Origin: an uncultured Gammaproteobacteria bacterium
GTDB taxonomy: Bacteria > Pseudomonadota > Gammaproteobacteria > JAADHQ01
Reading direction: 5' to 3'
DNA length: 61,208 nucleotides
NCBI GenBank assembly: GCA_947258755.1
Contig: CAMYJO010000012.1
Coordinates: 2,743 to 63,950 of the forward strand
In this document: positions 27,467 to 38,270 of the stretch, one piece after another
How positions within the stretch are numbered: position 1 is the stretch's first letter
Layout: every line of letters begins with the position of its first letter
Notes under the pieces: generated by a model
Told to the model about the DNA's origin: nothing
Database searches by the model: none
Seen by the model: only the letters and a program-made list of their open reading frames with translations
Made by a program: the position numbers and the translations under genes

Positions 27467-28396
27467 GTGGCCAAAGACGCAGATTTCTCAATGCCGAAGG
27501 TGGGCGAAGGTAGGCAAGACCAGACCCTGGCGTCAGCTAAAAAGGTGGTCAAACTGGGTAAGAAAAAAATATTTTCTGATGCTAATTACCCCTATAAAGA
27601 CAAGATGAATCGGGACGAATATGAGGACCTGAAAACGGAATTGCAAATAGAATTACTGAAAATGCAAAACTGGGTCAAGGATACCGGGCAACGAATTCTT
27701 ATTCTCTTCGAAGGTCGGGATGCAGCCGGTAAAGGCGGCACGATCAAGCGGATGATGGAGCACATGAATCCACGTGGTGCGCGTGTGGTTGCATTAGAAA
27801 AACCCAGTGAAGAAGAAATGGGGCAATGGTATTTTCAGCGCTATATTGATCATTTGCCTAGTAAAGGCGAGATCGTCATGTTCGACCGCTCATGGTATAA
27901 CCGCGCCGGGGTTGAACGGGTCATGAAGTTCTGTCCATCCAGTGATTACCTTGAATTTATGCGCCAGGCCCCTGAGCTTGAACGAATGCTGGTGCGCAGT
28001 GGTATTACTTTGTTCAAGTTATGGTTCTCGGTCAGTCGTAATGAGCAGTTTCGTCGATTTCAGCAGCGCAAACATGATCCACTAAAACAGTGGAAGCTCA
28101 GTCCGATCGATCTGGCGTCATTGGATAAATGGAATGATTATACCGAGGCCAAGGAGGCCATGTTTTTCTATACCGATACGGCTGATTCACCCTGGACGGT
28201 GATCAAATCTGATTGTAAAAAACGTGCGCGTATCAATGCCATGCGTTTTATCCTAAATCAACTGGATTATGATTCGAAGAATACAGATGTTGCTATTCCT
28301 CCTGATGAATTGATCGTTGGCTCGGCGAAAAATATATACGAAAAAGGCGAGAACATTCTTGATAAAGCCCCTTATAGAGACAAAAGGAAGAAGTAA
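27467..28396 (+). CDS. ppk2: Polyphosphate kinase 2 (PPK2 family)
   Basis: Transfers phosphate between polyphosphate and nucleotides; class I members mainly phosphorylate NDPs. The Walker A motif is FEGRDAAGKGGTIKRM (about residues 80-95), the lid and second motif LEKPSEEEMGQWYFQRYIDH, and Walker B region MFDRSWYNRAGVERVM (about 138-153). The C-terminal PLKQWKLSPIDLASLDKW block is typical of one-domain PPK2. The length of 309 residues is normal. The start is GTG with a strong CAGGGGG ribosome site. It shares TAATG with the next small gene, so the two are coupled. Confidence 0.93.
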   Translation: MAKDADFSMPKVGEGRQDQTLASAKKVVKLGKKKIFSDANYPYKDKMNRDEYEDLKTELQIELLKMQNWVKDTGQRILILFEGRDAAGKGGTIKRMMEHMNPRGARVVALEKPSEEEMGQWYFQRYIDHLPSKGEIVMFDRSWYNRAGVERVMKFCPSSDYLEFMRQAPELERMLVRSGITLFKLWFSVSRNEQFRRFQQRKHDPLKQWKLSPIDLASLDKWNDYTEAKEAMFFYTDTADSPWTVIKSDCKKRARINAMRFILNQLDYDSKNTDVAIPPDELIVGSAKNIYEKGENILDKAPYRDKRKK

Positions 28397-28611
28397 TGAA
28401 GCATACGAATCATGCTGAAGAAGTTGCCAAGCGTTTTCGCGAGTTGGTTGAAGATGCCGGTGATACATTGGCTGATAGTCACTATAATGAGCTGTCCTTG
28501 CTGATCGAGGCCAGTATTGATACCGCCTTGGTTGAAAGGTTGGAAAAGATGGCCGACAGAATGGAAAAATTTGCGCGTGAAATACGCCATGATGCTGAAT
28601 TTTTTGAATAA
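28396..28611 (+). CDS. Small helical protein coupled to ppk2 (71 aa)
   Basis: The ATG shares a base with the ppk2 stop (TAATG), so translation is coupled. The protein is almost wholly helical and amphipathic (EEVAKRFRELVEDAG, LVERLEKMADRMEKFAREIR) with no signal or membrane span. I do not recognise a family. Position suggests a partner or regulator of PPK2. It is followed by an 8-bp palindrome (TTGGTAA/TTACCAA, 28619-28635) without a T run. Confidence 0.72.
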   Translation: MKHTNHAEEVAKRFRELVEDAGDTLADSHYNELSLLIEASIDTALVERLEKMADRMEKFAREIRHDAEFFE

Positions 28612-28797
28612 GATACATTGGTAATTTCTTACCAACTCGACCGGCTATTTCCTATCAAAGGTAAGATTCACTCGCCATAGAGTGCGTACCTGAATTTTAT
28701 ATCCGACTTGTCTGATATATTGTATGATCAGATTATAATTATTGACTGTGCCTGATTTACGCTTGCGAGTGTTCGCTATTGAATGACTGAGGTAATC

Positions 28798-29931
28798 ATG
28801 ATGCCAGTTCGGATATTTCCCCTGTTTATGCTACTCGCGCTTGTGCCTGTTCAGGTACAAGCCGCTGAAAAACGCATTGTCGAGACGAGTAATTTCACCT
28901 ATGAAGAAATTGTAGACGGGCTCGGTGTGCCATGGGGCATGACCTTTTTATCTGCTGACGAGCTTTTGGTTACCGAGCGCGCTGGCACGATCAAGCTTAT
29001 CAATACCACTAGCGGTCAGCGGAAAAAATTGACAGGAGTGCCCTCGGTTTATGCCGATGGCCAGGGCGGGCTGTTAGATGTAGCGGTGCCCTCAGATTAT
29101 AAGGCCGGCAGCTGGATTTATTTTACTTTTGTACGTGAGCAGGAGGGCGATGGCGTTACAGTGTTGGCGCGTGCCCGTTTGCAAGCCAAGGCCTTGGTTG
29201 ACTGGCAGGATCTACTGGTGACTCGATCGGCATCCTCTACCGGTCGCCATTTTGGTAGCCGCATTACCTTCGACGATAAAGGCCATGTCTTTTTTACTGT
29301 GGGTGATCGGGGTGTGCGCAAGAATGGTCAGATTCTATCCAATCATGCCGCTACAGTCATACGCTTGCAACGTGATGGCACGCTGCCAAAGGATAATCCC
29401 TTTGCCGGCAAATCCGGCGTCCTGCCTGAGATATGGAGTTATGGGCACCGCAATCCGCAGGGCATCGTCTTTGACCGACAACGACAAATGCTGTGGCTTA
29501 TCGAGCATGGACCACGTGGCGGCGACGAGATCAATCGGGTATTGGCCGGGCAGAATTACGGCTGGCCGGTGATCACTTATGGTAAGGAATACTGGGGTCC
29601 AGTCGCGATCGGAGAGGGCACGCATAAAAAAGGTATGCAGCAACCCGTCAAGCAGTACACACCGTCTATTGCTCCCGGTAGTTTGCTGCTGTATACCGGC
29701 AAGGCTTTTCCAGCATGGCAGGGGAATCTGTTTGCCGGGGCATTGAAGCTGCGTCACCTGAACCGGGTGGTTATTGATGCCAACGGCAATGTAGGCGCTG
29801 AACAGCGTCTGCTGCAGGATCTGGATGAGCGTATCAGGGCACTGGCGCAGAGCCCGCAAGGCTGGATCTATTTTTCCACTGATAGCGGTAAAATATTCAG
29901 ACTTAAGCCTGGCGGAGCTGCAGGTAGCTGA
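28798..29931 (+). CDS. PQQ-dependent aldose sugar dehydrogenase (YliI/GSDH type)
   Basis: Exported beta-propeller quinoprotein of the soluble glucose/sorbosone dehydrogenase family. A signal peptide (MMPVRIFPLFMLLALVPVQV, ending VQA) is followed by the propeller blades: GLGVPWGMTFL, GQGGLLDVAV, HFGSRITFDDKGHVFFTVGD, IWSYGHRNPQGIVFD, HGPRGGDEINRV and NYGWPVITYG, which contain the usual catalytic His and PQQ or calcium sites. ATG 28798 follows GAGGT. The sugar is unknown. No PQQ synthesis genes are in the window. It sits with ppk2 between truA and trpF, which are closer neighbours in pseudomonads. Confidence 0.88.
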   Translation: MMPVRIFPLFMLLALVPVQVQAAEKRIVETSNFTYEEIVDGLGVPWGMTFLSADELLVTERAGTIKLINTTSGQRKKLTGVPSVYADGQGGLLDVAVPSDYKAGSWIYFTFVREQEGDGVTVLARARLQAKALVDWQDLLVTRSASSTGRHFGSRITFDDKGHVFFTVGDRGVRKNGQILSNHAATVIRLQRDGTLPKDNPFAGKSGVLPEIWSYGHRNPQGIVFDRQRQMLWLIEHGPRGGDEINRVLAGQNYGWPVITYGKEYWGPVAIGEGTHKKGMQQPVKQYTPSIAPGSLLLYTGKAFPAWQGNLFAGALKLRHLNRVVIDANGNVGAEQRLLQDLDERIRALAQSPQGWIYFSTDSGKIFRLKPGGAAGS

Positions 29932-30163
29932 TCGACGGCTAATTCTTTCAATGCTGGCTTGTTTTTCGGTCAAAGGTCTATTTCCATTGGTAATTTGTGT
30001 GCCTCCCGTCTTTGCCTGTCAAGATAAGCCCTGTAGAATAGGCTGTAGGCAGTTTCGTTTGATTGAGCGTTGCAGCTAACATTTTCGTCAGGGATAAAGG
30101 CCCTGCTGAATACATGTTAATGTGATGGCGAGAGCTCAAAAACAGGCCTGGAGGCGGTCAAGC

Positions 30164-30841
30164 ATGGCCGCTAGTGTAGCGAAACAGAAAAGTCAGCAAA
30201 AAAGAGGCCAGTCATTGCGTACGCGTGTTAAAATTTGCGGTATCACCTCGGTAGCGGATGCTCGTCTGGTGGTCAACAGCGGTGCAGATGCGCTTGGCCT
30301 GGTATTTTATGCAGACAGTCCGCGTTGTGTATCGATTGAACAGGCACGTGCCATCGTTGATGCTGTGCCTGCCTTTGTCAGTACCGTGGCCTTGTTTGTT
30401 GATGCAGAACCCGCCTATATCGATACCGTTCTGGAACATGTCAATGTCGACATGATTCAGTTTCATGGTCTTGAATCGGCGCAGGACTGCAGTCGCTATG
30501 GTAAACGATTTATCAAGGCCATCAGCATGCGAGATGATGTGGATCTGCAAGCGATGAGCGAGCAGTATGCGCAGGCATCGGCTCTGCTGGTGGACAGTTA
30601 TCGTCCAGGGGTTCCTGGCGGCACCGGCGAGGTGTTTGACTGGGAGCGCATTCCCGCTGATCTGGGCAAGACAATTATTCTGGCCGGCGGATTGGATGAC
30701 AGCAATATTGAGCGTGCCATCCATAGCGTGCAGCCCTATGCCGTGGATGTTAGCAGTGGTGTTGAACGCACCAAGGGTGTTAAAGACGAAGGTAGAATCG
30801 AGTCCTTCATGCGAGGAGTAGACAGTGTCAAAAGCAAGTGA
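30164..30841 (+). CDS. trpF: Phosphoribosylanthranilate isomerase
   Basis: Amadori isomerase of tryptophan synthesis, a TIM barrel. [17 protein letters not shown] starts the barrel with its catalytic cysteine; [34 protein letters not shown] with the catalytic aspartate, and [15 protein letters not shown] complete it. Start choice is uncertain: ATG 30164 has GGAGG 9 bases upstream, TTG 30215 lies next to the conserved core with AAGAGG before it, and ATG 30122 is further out. trpB begins 17 bases before the trpF stop, so the two are coupled. Confidence 0.93.
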   Translation: MAASVAKQKSQQKRGQSLRTRVKICGITSVADARLVVNSGADALGLVFYADSPRCVSIEQARAIVDAVPAFVSTVALFVDAEPAYIDTVLEHVNVDMIQFHGLESAQDCSRYGKRFIKAISMRDDVDLQAMSEQYAQASALLVDSYRPGVPGGTGEVFDWERIPADLGKTIILAGGLDDSNIERAIHSVQPYAVDVSSGVERTKGVKDEGRIESFMRGVDSVKSK

Positions 30842-32057
30842 ATTAAATGGCGCAACGGCAAACTTTAATGATATGCCGGATGCGCAAGGGCATTTCGGTG
30901 TTTATGGAGGCATGTTTGTCGCCGAAACCCTGATGGCGCCACTACTGGAATTACGCCAGGCATATGAGCAGTACAAGGACGATAGCGAGTTTCTGGCCGA
31001 GCTGGATTATGATTTGACCCATTTTGTCGGTCGACCCTCACCGTTATATTTCGCAAAAAGCTGGACAGAGAAACTGGGTGGCGCGCGTGTCTACCTCAAA
31101 CGTGAAGACCTGAATCATACCGGTGCGCACAAGATTAATAACACCGTCGGCCAGGCCTTGCTGGCCAAGCGCATGGGCAAGAAAAGGGTGATTGCCGAAA
31201 CTGGTGCCGGACAGCATGGGGTGGCGACAGCCACCATTGCTGCACGCTTGAATATGGACTGTGTTGTGTACATGGGTTCCGAGGACATCAAACGCCAGGC
31301 GATCAACGTTTATCGGATGCGCCTGCTCGGTGCCGAGGTCGTGCCGGTAGAGTCGGGTTCGAAGACATTAAAGGATGCATTGAACGAGGCCATGCGAGAC
31401 TGGGTCACCAATGTCGATGATACCTTCTATATTATCGGCACGGTCGCAGGACCGCATCCGTACCCGGCCATGGTGCGCGACTTTCAGGCCATCATTGGTC
31501 GTGAGACGCGCGAGCAAATCATGGACATGGAAGGGCGTTTGCCGGATGCCCTGGTCGCCTGTGTCGGCGGTGGTTCGAATGCGATCGGTTTGTTCCACCC
31601 CTTTCTGGAAGATCGCGATGTGGCCATTTATGGGGTTGAGGCGGCCGGCGACGGGCTTGACAGTGGCCGCCATGCTGCGCCCTTATGTGCTGGCGAGCCA
31701 GGTGTGTTGCATGGCAACCGTACCTATTTGATGGAAGATCATGATGGTCAAATAACCGAAACCCATTCCATTTCTGCCGGCCTCGATTATCCAGGAGTCG
31801 GTCCGGAACATAGTTGGTTGAAGGATATCGGTCGTGCGAACTACGTGGCCGTTACCGATGACGAAGCCTTGCAGGCATTTCATGATGTCACCCGAACCGA
31901 GGGTATTATGCCGGCTCTGGAATCAAGCCATGCACTGGCCTATACCGCCAAACTGGCGCCGAGCATGGATCGAGATCAGATTATCGTTGTTAACCTGTCC
32001 GGGCGTGGCGACAAGGATATCCATACTGTTGCGACGCTGGAGGGTATAAGCGTATGA
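30825..32057 (+). CDS. trpB: Tryptophan synthase, beta subunit
   Basis: PLP enzyme that joins indole and serine. It starts at GTG with GAGGAG 7 bases upstream, inside the end of trpF. The PLP lysine is in [16 protein letters not shown] (about residue 102). [32 protein letters not shown] and [15 protein letters not shown] (phosphate loop) are intact. The length of 410 residues is normal. It overlaps trpA by 4 bases. Confidence 0.98.
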   Translation: MSKASELNGATANFNDMPDAQGHFGVYGGMFVAETLMAPLLELRQAYEQYKDDSEFLAELDYDLTHFVGRPSPLYFAKSWTEKLGGARVYLKREDLNHTGAHKINNTVGQALLAKRMGKKRVIAETGAGQHGVATATIAARLNMDCVVYMGSEDIKRQAINVYRMRLLGAEVVPVESGSKTLKDALNEAMRDWVTNVDDTFYIIGTVAGPHPYPAMVRDFQAIIGRETREQIMDMEGRLPDALVACVGGGSNAIGLFHPFLEDRDVAIYGVEAAGDGLDSGRHAAPLCAGEPGVLHGNRTYLMEDHDGQITETHSISAGLDYPGVGPEHSWLKDIGRANYVAVTDDEALQAFHDVTRTEGIMPALESSHALAYTAKLAPSMDRDQIIVVNLSGRGDKDIHTVATLEGISV

Positions 32058-32857
32058 GTCGTATCAAGGCCTGTTTTGACAGGTTAAAACAGCATGATCG
32101 CACAGCGCTGATACCGTATATCATGGCCGGAGATCCAGGCCCTGCAGTGACAGTGCCGCTCATGCATGCAATGGTTGAGGCCGGGGCGAACCTGATCGAA
32201 CTGGGCGTGCCATTTTCCGATCCGATGGCGGACGGTCCCGTGATTCAGGCTGCCAGTGAGCGTGCGCTTGAGCATCACATTGGCATTCGTACCGTGATCG
32301 ACATGGTACGTAGCTTCCGTGAACGGGACAGTGAGACGCCCGTGATTTTGATGGGTTATCTTAATCCGGTCGAGGTGATGGGCTATGCGGACTTCGCCAG
32401 CACTGCAGCTGAAGCCGGTGTGGATGGTATTTTGACCGTGGATATCCCGCCAGAAGAATCGCATGACCTGATCCTGGCATTACGCAATCAGCAGCTCGAC
32501 CCGATTTATCTGATCGCACCGACCAGTACCGAGGACAGGATTCAATCGATATGCGCAAATGCCAGCGGATTTGTCTATTATGTATCCCTGAAGGGCGTCA
32601 CCGGCGCAGCCAACCTGCAGGTGCAATCCGTTGAAGACAAAATAAACGAGATCCGTGCTTATACCGATTTACCTCTGGGAGTTGGTTTTGGTATCAGTGA
32701 TGCGGAACGAGCAGCACAGGTCAGTCAATGTGCCGACGCGGTTGTGGTTGGTAGTGCTATTATTAAAAGAATGGCGGCTAATATCGGTGACCAGGCCAGT
32801 ATGACTAAAGAAGTAACAGCCCTGTTGCGTTCCATGCGCGAGGCCATGGACGCTTAA
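32054..32857 (+). CDS. trpA: Tryptophan synthase, alpha subunit
   Basis: Cleaves indole-3-glycerol phosphate and channels indole to TrpB. The catalytic glutamate and aspartate are in [19 protein letters not shown] (about residues 49 and 60). The phosphate-binding end reads [10 protein letters not shown] and [11 protein letters not shown]. The 267-residue length is standard. The ATGA overlap with trpB indicates coupled synthesis in equal amounts. No trp leader or attenuator is visible ahead of trpF. Confidence 0.98.
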   Translation: MSRIKACFDRLKQHDRTALIPYIMAGDPGPAVTVPLMHAMVEAGANLIELGVPFSDPMADGPVIQAASERALEHHIGIRTVIDMVRSFRERDSETPVILMGYLNPVEVMGYADFASTAAEAGVDGILTVDIPPEESHDLILALRNQQLDPIYLIAPTSTEDRIQSICANASGFVYYVSLKGVTGAANLQVQSVEDKINEIRAYTDLPLGVGFGISDAERAAQVSQCADAVVVGSAIIKRMAANIGDQASMTKEVTALLRSMREAMDA

Positions 32858-32915
32858 GCAATCATGGATGATCTATATTGCAAACATCAACGATAAAATG
32901 ATAAGTGGTTAAGAT

Positions 32916-33779
32916 ATGAGTTGGTTTACAAAAATCATGCCTTCCCGAATCAGTAAAGACGGGAATGCTGCGGAAAAGAAGACAGTGCCTGAAGGTCTGT
33001 GGACCAAGTGTGAGATGTGTGATGCCATCCTGTATCGTGCTGAACTGGAACGCAATCTGGATGTCTGTCCGAAGTGTGAACATCATATGCGCATTGGTGC
33101 GCGCCGACGTTTGGATATTTTTCTGGACACGGAAGGACGTGAAGAAATTGGTGGTGACGTAGAACCTATTGATGTGCTCAAGTTCCGTGACAGCAAAAAA
33201 TATAAAGATCGCATCACTTTGGCGCAAAAGAAGACCGGTGAAAAAGATGCACTGGTCGTCATTAAGGGCAGCCTCAAATTACGCCCAGTGGTAGCCGCTG
33301 CGTTTGAGTTTGGTTATATGGGTGGCTCCATGGGTTCGGTCGTCGGTGAGCGATTTGTACGCGCCGCGAATATTTGTCTGGCAGAAAAGATTCCATTGGT
33401 GTGTTTTACTGCCAGTGGTGGCGCGCGCATGCAGGAGGCCTTGATTTCACTGATGCAGATGTCGAAGACCAGTGCGGTGCTCGCGCGTATGGCCGAGCAG
33501 GGTATACCGTTTATTTCGGTCATGACCGACCCAACCATGGGCGGCGTGTCGGCCAGTTTGGCCATGCTTGGTGATATTAATGCCGCGGAGCCCAATGCCT
33601 TGATCGGTTTTGCCGGTCCACGTGTTATCGAACAAACTGTGCGTGAAACCCTGCCGGAGGGCTTTCAGCGCAGTGAATTTCTGCTTGAGCACGGCGCGAT
33701 CGATATGATCATAAGTCGTAGTGATTTGCGTGACAGGTTGGCCAACGTGCTGTCGATACTGCAAAAGCAACCTGGCTAA
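32916..33779 (+). CDS. accD: Acetyl-CoA carboxylase carboxyltransferase, beta subunit
   Basis: With AccA it moves the carboxyl group from biotin to acetyl-CoA, the first step of fatty-acid synthesis. The N-terminal zinc ribbon has Cys32, Cys35, Cys51 and Cys54 (KCEMC and CPKCEHH). The crotonase-like core includes [34 protein letters not shown] and [16 protein letters not shown]. The length of 287 residues is normal. It lies between trpA and folC as in pseudomonads. Confidence 0.98.
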   Translation: MSWFTKIMPSRISKDGNAAEKKTVPEGLWTKCEMCDAILYRAELERNLDVCPKCEHHMRIGARRRLDIFLDTEGREEIGGDVEPIDVLKFRDSKKYKDRITLAQKKTGEKDALVVIKGSLKLRPVVAAAFEFGYMGGSMGSVVGERFVRAANICLAEKIPLVCFTASGGARMQEALISLMQMSKTSAVLARMAEQGIPFISVMTDPTMGGVSASLAMLGDINAAEPNALIGFAGPRVIEQTVRETLPEGFQRSEFLLEHGAIDMIISRSDLRDRLANVLSILQKQPG

Positions 33780-33867
33780 CGATTGTTGATCGGATTAATC
33801 ATAGCTGCTGACCAATGTATTTGATTGTCTGCGGGTGGTTCTGGTATCCAGGGCATAATACTCACTG

Positions 33868-35142
33868 ATGCGATTCAACAAACTTAGCGATTGGCTTAGT
33901 TGGCAGGAAAGCTTGCATCCTGCCGAGATAGAAATGGGTCTGGAGCGTATCCTCCAGGTGTGGCAGCGATTGTATTCTGGGCCATTCCGGCCCATTGTTA
34001 TCAGTGTTGCCGGTACCAATGGCAAGGGCTCCTGTTGTGCCATGCTTGAATCTATTTACCGACATGCGGGTTACCGTGTCGGTAGTTACTCCTCCCCGCA
34101 TCTACTCCATTACAATGAACGCATCCAAATGGATGGCGAGATGGTTGAAGATCTGGCTTTATGCGAGGCCTTTGAGGCCGTTGATCAGGCGCGCGTCGAG
34201 ATCTCATTGACCTATTTCGAGTTTGGGACCTTGGCGGCCTTGTATCTGTTTAGTCGTGCTGACCTGGATGTCGTTATCCTCGAAGTGGGTCTGGGCGGGC
34301 GACTGGATGCGGTCAATATTATCGATGCCGATGTTGCCCTGCTGACCTCGGTGGGCCTCGATCATCAGGACTGGCTGGGTCATGACCGTGACACGATTGG
34401 TCTTGAGAAGGCCGGTATTTTTCGACAGGGCAAGCCGGCGGTATGTGCCGAAGCAGAGCCGCCGACCAGTGTACTTGCTTACGCACAGTCTAACGCGGTG
34501 CCGACACTGGTCTACGGTCAGGACTTTCGACTAACGCAGGCGCAGGGCACCTGGTCGTGGTTCGGACCCGATAATCAGTCACGCAACAGTCTGCCCATGC
34601 CGGTATTGCGAGGCCCTAAACAGTTGCAGAATGCCGCCGCCGTGATCATGGTCCTGCAGACCTTATCGCGGCAACTGCCGGTGAGTCAGGATCATCTCCG
34701 CCAGGGCCTATTGGATGTCCGCTTGCCGGGTCGATTCCAGGTCATTGCCGGCAACGTGCCAATTATTCTCGATGTCGCCCATAATCCGCAGGCAGTCGCG
34801 GTGTTGTATGACAATCTGCAGGCCTATGCCTGTCAGGGACGCATTTTCGCCGTACTCGGCATGCTGCAAGACAAAGATGCCGGCGCCGTCGCCGGCCTGC
34901 TCGATAGCATCGTCTATCAATGGCAATTGTGTGGAATCAGCGCAGCACGGGGTCAGGATGCCGGTCAATTAGGCCAGCAATTGCAGGCCGCCGGGGTGAC
35001 AAACTATGAGCTCAATCAGGATGCGGTGGCGGCCTTTGAGCGTGCCTGTGCACAGGCTGCGGAAGGGGATTGCATCCTGGTTTTCGGCTCATTTTATATC
35101 GTCGCCGATGTGCTACGGCAATTATCGAAATCCGGGCAATAA
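33868..35142 (+). CDS. folC: Bifunctional folylpolyglutamate/dihydrofolate synthase
   Basis: Adds glutamate to folates and makes dihydrofolate from dihydropteroate. The Mur-ligase-type P loop is VAGTNGKGSCCAM (about residues 48-60). YSSPHLLHYNERIQMDGEMV, VILEVGLGGRLDAVN and SVGLDHQDWLGHDRDTIGLE are family blocks, with DVAHNPQAVAVL in the C-terminal domain. The length of 424 residues is normal. It is 88 bases after accD. Confidence 0.97.
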   Translation: MRFNKLSDWLSWQESLHPAEIEMGLERILQVWQRLYSGPFRPIVISVAGTNGKGSCCAMLESIYRHAGYRVGSYSSPHLLHYNERIQMDGEMVEDLALCEAFEAVDQARVEISLTYFEFGTLAALYLFSRADLDVVILEVGLGGRLDAVNIIDADVALLTSVGLDHQDWLGHDRDTIGLEKAGIFRQGKPAVCAEAEPPTSVLAYAQSNAVPTLVYGQDFRLTQAQGTWSWFGPDNQSRNSLPMPVLRGPKQLQNAAAVIMVLQTLSRQLPVSQDHLRQGLLDVRLPGRFQVIAGNVPIILDVAHNPQAVAVLYDNLQAYACQGRIFAVLGMLQDKDAGAVAGLLDSIVYQWQLCGISAARGQDAGQLGQQLQAAGVTNYELNQDAVAAFERACAQAAEGDCILVFGSFYIVADVLRQLSKSGQ

Positions 35143-35226
35143 ATCCTGCACCGATGTGCACGTGTTCTTGGTTGTCGATGGTTTAATCATGTAGAATAAG
35201 GCCCTGGCGGAACAAATGAGGCACAT

Positions 35227-35904
35227 GTGGAACAGGCATTAAAACAACGATTGGTCGGTGCAGGGGTCATTATTGCATTGGGGGTTATTGTTATTCCTGT
35301 CGTGCTGGATAGTGCCGGCGAACGCCAGTTACGGAAAATCCCGGATGCCCCCAAGCCGAGATTACAATCCAGGCCGGGCTTTGTCATTGAGGAGAAAATA
35401 GAGCTCCCATCCGAGGAAGGCAAGGGACAGATCGTTCTGGCAATGCCAAAAGCCAAAAAAGAGACTAGCCCTGCCGCCAAGGTATCCAAGCCGGTCAGCA
35501 CTACCACCACAAAAAATAAAGTGGTCAAAAAAACACCTGCAGCCAAGCCAGTACAGCGCAAAACAACCCCTGAGAAGAAGCCAGTCGTTAACAGCAGCAA
35601 GTCGAAGGCCAGCACAAGTACGGCATCTAAAAGCAAGACCAGCACTGTCAGCAAAGCCGCCCCTGTGACCTCTGTTTGGGTAGTGCAGGTGGGTAGTTTC
35701 ACTGATGCCCAAAAGGCGATTAAATTTCGTGAGCAGCTGCTGAAGAAAAAGCACAAGGCCTTTGTTGAGAAGGTTAGGGGTCGTAGTGGACAAAACCTGT
35801 ATCGCGTCAGGGTCGGGCCGGTACCAACCAATGAGCAGGCCAGTGCCTTGTCGGATAAGTTAAAGAAACAGGGCATCAAGGGTTATGTGACTCGGCACCC
35901 ATAA
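35227..35904 (+). CDS. SPOR-domain cell division protein (DedD-like)
   Basis: Single-span inner-membrane protein. It starts at GTG with a short cytoplasmic head (EQALKQRLVGAG) and a membrane span (about residues 10-27), then a long Lys/Thr/Ser/Pro-rich periplasmic linker. A C-terminal SPOR domain follows at about 150-225 (VWVVQVGSFTDAQKAIKF, LYRVRVGPVPTNEQAS). SPOR domains bind denuded septal glycans. Its place between folC and cvpA is that of DedD. Confidence 0.88.
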   Translation: MEQALKQRLVGAGVIIALGVIVIPVVLDSAGERQLRKIPDAPKPRLQSRPGFVIEEKIELPSEEGKGQIVLAMPKAKKETSPAAKVSKPVSTTTTKNKVVKKTPAAKPVQRKTTPEKKPVVNSSKSKASTSTASKSKTSTVSKAAPVTSVWVVQVGSFTDAQKAIKFREQLLKKKHKAFVEKVRGRSGQNLYRVRVGPVPTNEQASALSDKLKKQGIKGYVTRHP

Positions 35905-36081
35905 ACTTGTTGCTCGATTATTATCTATATAATTTATATGCTTATTGATTAAGGTGCTTGGCGCTGCTGATCAGAACACTGCAGCCGCCCATGGCTATTG
36001 TTTTGATGTTAGTGAGACCTTGGGTCTGATAGAATTAGGGCCTTTCTACCAGTTTTTTTTGAAATAAGGGTTGTACTGAAT

Positions 36082-36570
36082 ATGAATTGGGTCGATGTTG
36101 CTATACTCGTTATAATCTCCTTATCTGCTGTTATCAGTCTTTTTCGTGGTTTTGTTCGTGAAGCGGTATCGCTGGCAGCATGGATACTAGCTTTTTGGGT
36201 GGCCATCGGTTTTTCAGACAAGCTTGAACCCATGCTACGAGGTAGCATCGATTCATCCAACATACGCCTGGTTGTGGCTTTTGTGGTGTTGTTTCTGATC
36301 ACGCTAATTGTTGGCGCGATGGTTAATTATCTCATAGGGCAGTTGGTGCGTAAGACCGGTATGAGTGGAACAGACAAGATGCTGGGTATTATTTTTGGTA
36401 TTGGGCGCGGTATAGCACTCGTCGGCGTCCTCGTATTACTTGCCGGTATACCCCAGCTATCGCAGGAGAGCTGGTGGCAGGAGTCCTTATTACTGGGGCA
36501 TTTTCAGGAAATGGCGATCTGGATGCGTGATTTTCTGCCAGAGGATATGGCCAAGAATTTTGTATTTTAA
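36082..36570 (+). CDS. cvpA: CvpA family membrane protein
   Basis: A 162-residue inner-membrane protein with four predicted spans (about 5-22, 28-46, 65-85 and 105-122). MNWVDVAILVIISLSAVISL and FRGFVREAVSLAAWILAFWV are the family hallmark. It is needed for colicin V production in E. coli and is linked to bile or envelope stress; the molecular role is unclear. It lies directly before purF, as usual. Confidence 0.93.
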   Translation: MNWVDVAILVIISLSAVISLFRGFVREAVSLAAWILAFWVAIGFSDKLEPMLRGSIDSSNIRLVVAFVVLFLITLIVGAMVNYLIGQLVRKTGMSGTDKMLGIIFGIGRGIALVGVLVLLAGIPQLSQESWWQESLLLGHFQEMAIWMRDFLPEDMAKNFVF

Positions 36571-36633
36571 TCAGTATTGTCAGCAAGGATGCGGACAGGC
36601 TAAGATTTTCATTCTTTCATTTTAGGTGTAGCT

Positions 36634-38169
36634 ATGTGTGGGATTGTTGGTATTGTCTCTCAGAAGCCAGTAAATCAGGATATCTATGATGCCTTGACTG
36701 TTTTACAGCATCGCGGACAGGATGCGGCAGGTATCATGACCTGTGATGAAGATAACCGTCTGCATTTGCGTAAAGACAACGGCCTCGTACGAGATGTTTT
36801 TCATACGCGGCATATGCTGAAATTAACCGGTAATGTTGGCATTGGACATGTGCGTTATCCGACTGCGGGTTGCTCCAGTTCTGCCGAAGCGCAACCCTTT
36901 TATGTTAACTCGCCCTACGGTATTTCACTGGCCCATAATGGTAACCTGACCAACGCCAAAGCACTTAAAGAGAGCCTGTTTCGCGAAGACCTGCGTCATA
37001 TTAATACCGAATCAGACTCTGAAATACTGGTGAATATTTTTGCTCACGAGATGCATCAGGGCAAGCACCCGATTAATGAAAATGATATCTTTGATGCGGT
37101 GTCTTCTGTTCATCGACGCTGTATTGGTGGCTATGCCGTAGTTGCCATGATCACGGGTCTAGGCATTATCGGTTTTCGTGATCCACATGGCATTCGCCCC
37201 GTAGTCTTTGGCAAGCGCGAAAGTGCTAGCGGTACTGAATACATGATTGCCTCTGAGAGCGTGGCCCTGGATACCTTAGGCTTTGAGTTGATCCGAGACA
37301 TAGAGCCCGGTGAAGCTGTCTTTATCAGTAATAAAGGCGAGCTGTTTACCCGTCAGTGCTCTGACAAACCGATGCATTCACCCTGTCTGTTTGAGTATGT
37401 CTACCTGGCCAGGCCGGATTCCATTATCGATAACATATCAGTGTACAAGGCACGTTTACGTATGGGCGAGGTGCTAGCCGACAAGATCATGCGTGAATTT
37501 CCTGAGCATGACATTGATGTGGTCATACCGATTCCGGATACCAGCCGTACTTCTGCATTGCAGCTGGCCAACTCGCTCGGGGTCAAGTACCGTGAAGGTT
37601 TTATTAAAAACAGATATATCGGCCGTACCTTTATTATGCCGGGCCAGACACAGCGAAAAAAATCAGTCAGGCAAAAGCTGAATGCCATTGAGCTCGAATT
37701 CAAAGGCAAGAATGTTTTACTGGTGGATGATTCGATTGTCAGAGGGACGACATCACAACAGATCGTACAGATGGCCCGTGAGGCCGGTGCCAACAAGGTC
37801 TATTTCGCCTCGGCATCACCGATGGTGCAATACCCGAATGTCTATGGTATCGATATGCCCTCAGCCCATGAGCTGGTCGCACACGACCGTAGCGTTGAAG
37901 AGGTCAGCAAACTGATTGGTTCGGATTGGTTGGTTTTTCAAGACCTGGAAGCGCTGGAAGATTCGGTCCGCCGTGGTAACCCGAAAATCAAACGTTTTGA
38001 TGCCTCGGTCTTTAATAATGATTATGTTACCGGCGATGTCACCCCGGAATACCTTGATCTACTTGAGCAGAAACGTAATGATTTTGCCAAAAGCGGCGAT
38101 AGTGGTGAAGCGGACGACTCTCAGGCCAGTGAAGAGCCGGCTCCGATTGATATGCATAACTCCAGGTAA
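36634..38169 (+). CDS. purF: Amidophosphoribosyltransferase
   Basis: Commits PRPP to purine synthesis by transferring ammonia from glutamine. The N-terminus [12 protein letters not shown] exposes the nucleophile Cys2 with no propeptide, as in the E. coli enzyme. The glutaminase domain has [12 protein letters not shown] and [13 protein letters not shown]; the PRPP loop is [17 protein letters not shown] (about residues 360-376). The length of 511 residues is normal. The last 30 residues are an acidic tail. Confidence 0.98.
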   Translation: MCGIVGIVSQKPVNQDIYDALTVLQHRGQDAAGIMTCDEDNRLHLRKDNGLVRDVFHTRHMLKLTGNVGIGHVRYPTAGCSSSAEAQPFYVNSPYGISLAHNGNLTNAKALKESLFREDLRHINTESDSEILVNIFAHEMHQGKHPINENDIFDAVSSVHRRCIGGYAVVAMITGLGIIGFRDPHGIRPVVFGKRESASGTEYMIASESVALDTLGFELIRDIEPGEAVFISNKGELFTRQCSDKPMHSPCLFEYVYLARPDSIIDNISVYKARLRMGEVLADKIMREFPEHDIDVVIPIPDTSRTSALQLANSLGVKYREGFIKNRYIGRTFIMPGQTQRKKSVRQKLNAIELEFKGKNVLLVDDSIVRGTTSQQIVQMAREAGANKVYFASASPMVQYPNVYGIDMPSAHELVAHDRSVEEVSKLIGSDWLVFQDLEALEDSVRRGNPKIKRFDASVFNNDYVTGDVTPEYLDLLEQKRNDFAKSGDSGEADDSQASEEPAPIDMHNSR

Positions 38170-38270
38170 TAGGGCGGCGGCCTTTTTTCAGTTGACAAGT
38201 CCGCAGACTTTACCTAGTCTTAATACAGCGCCGATTTGAGCTTCAGCTTGCGGGCGCTTAACAAATACAG

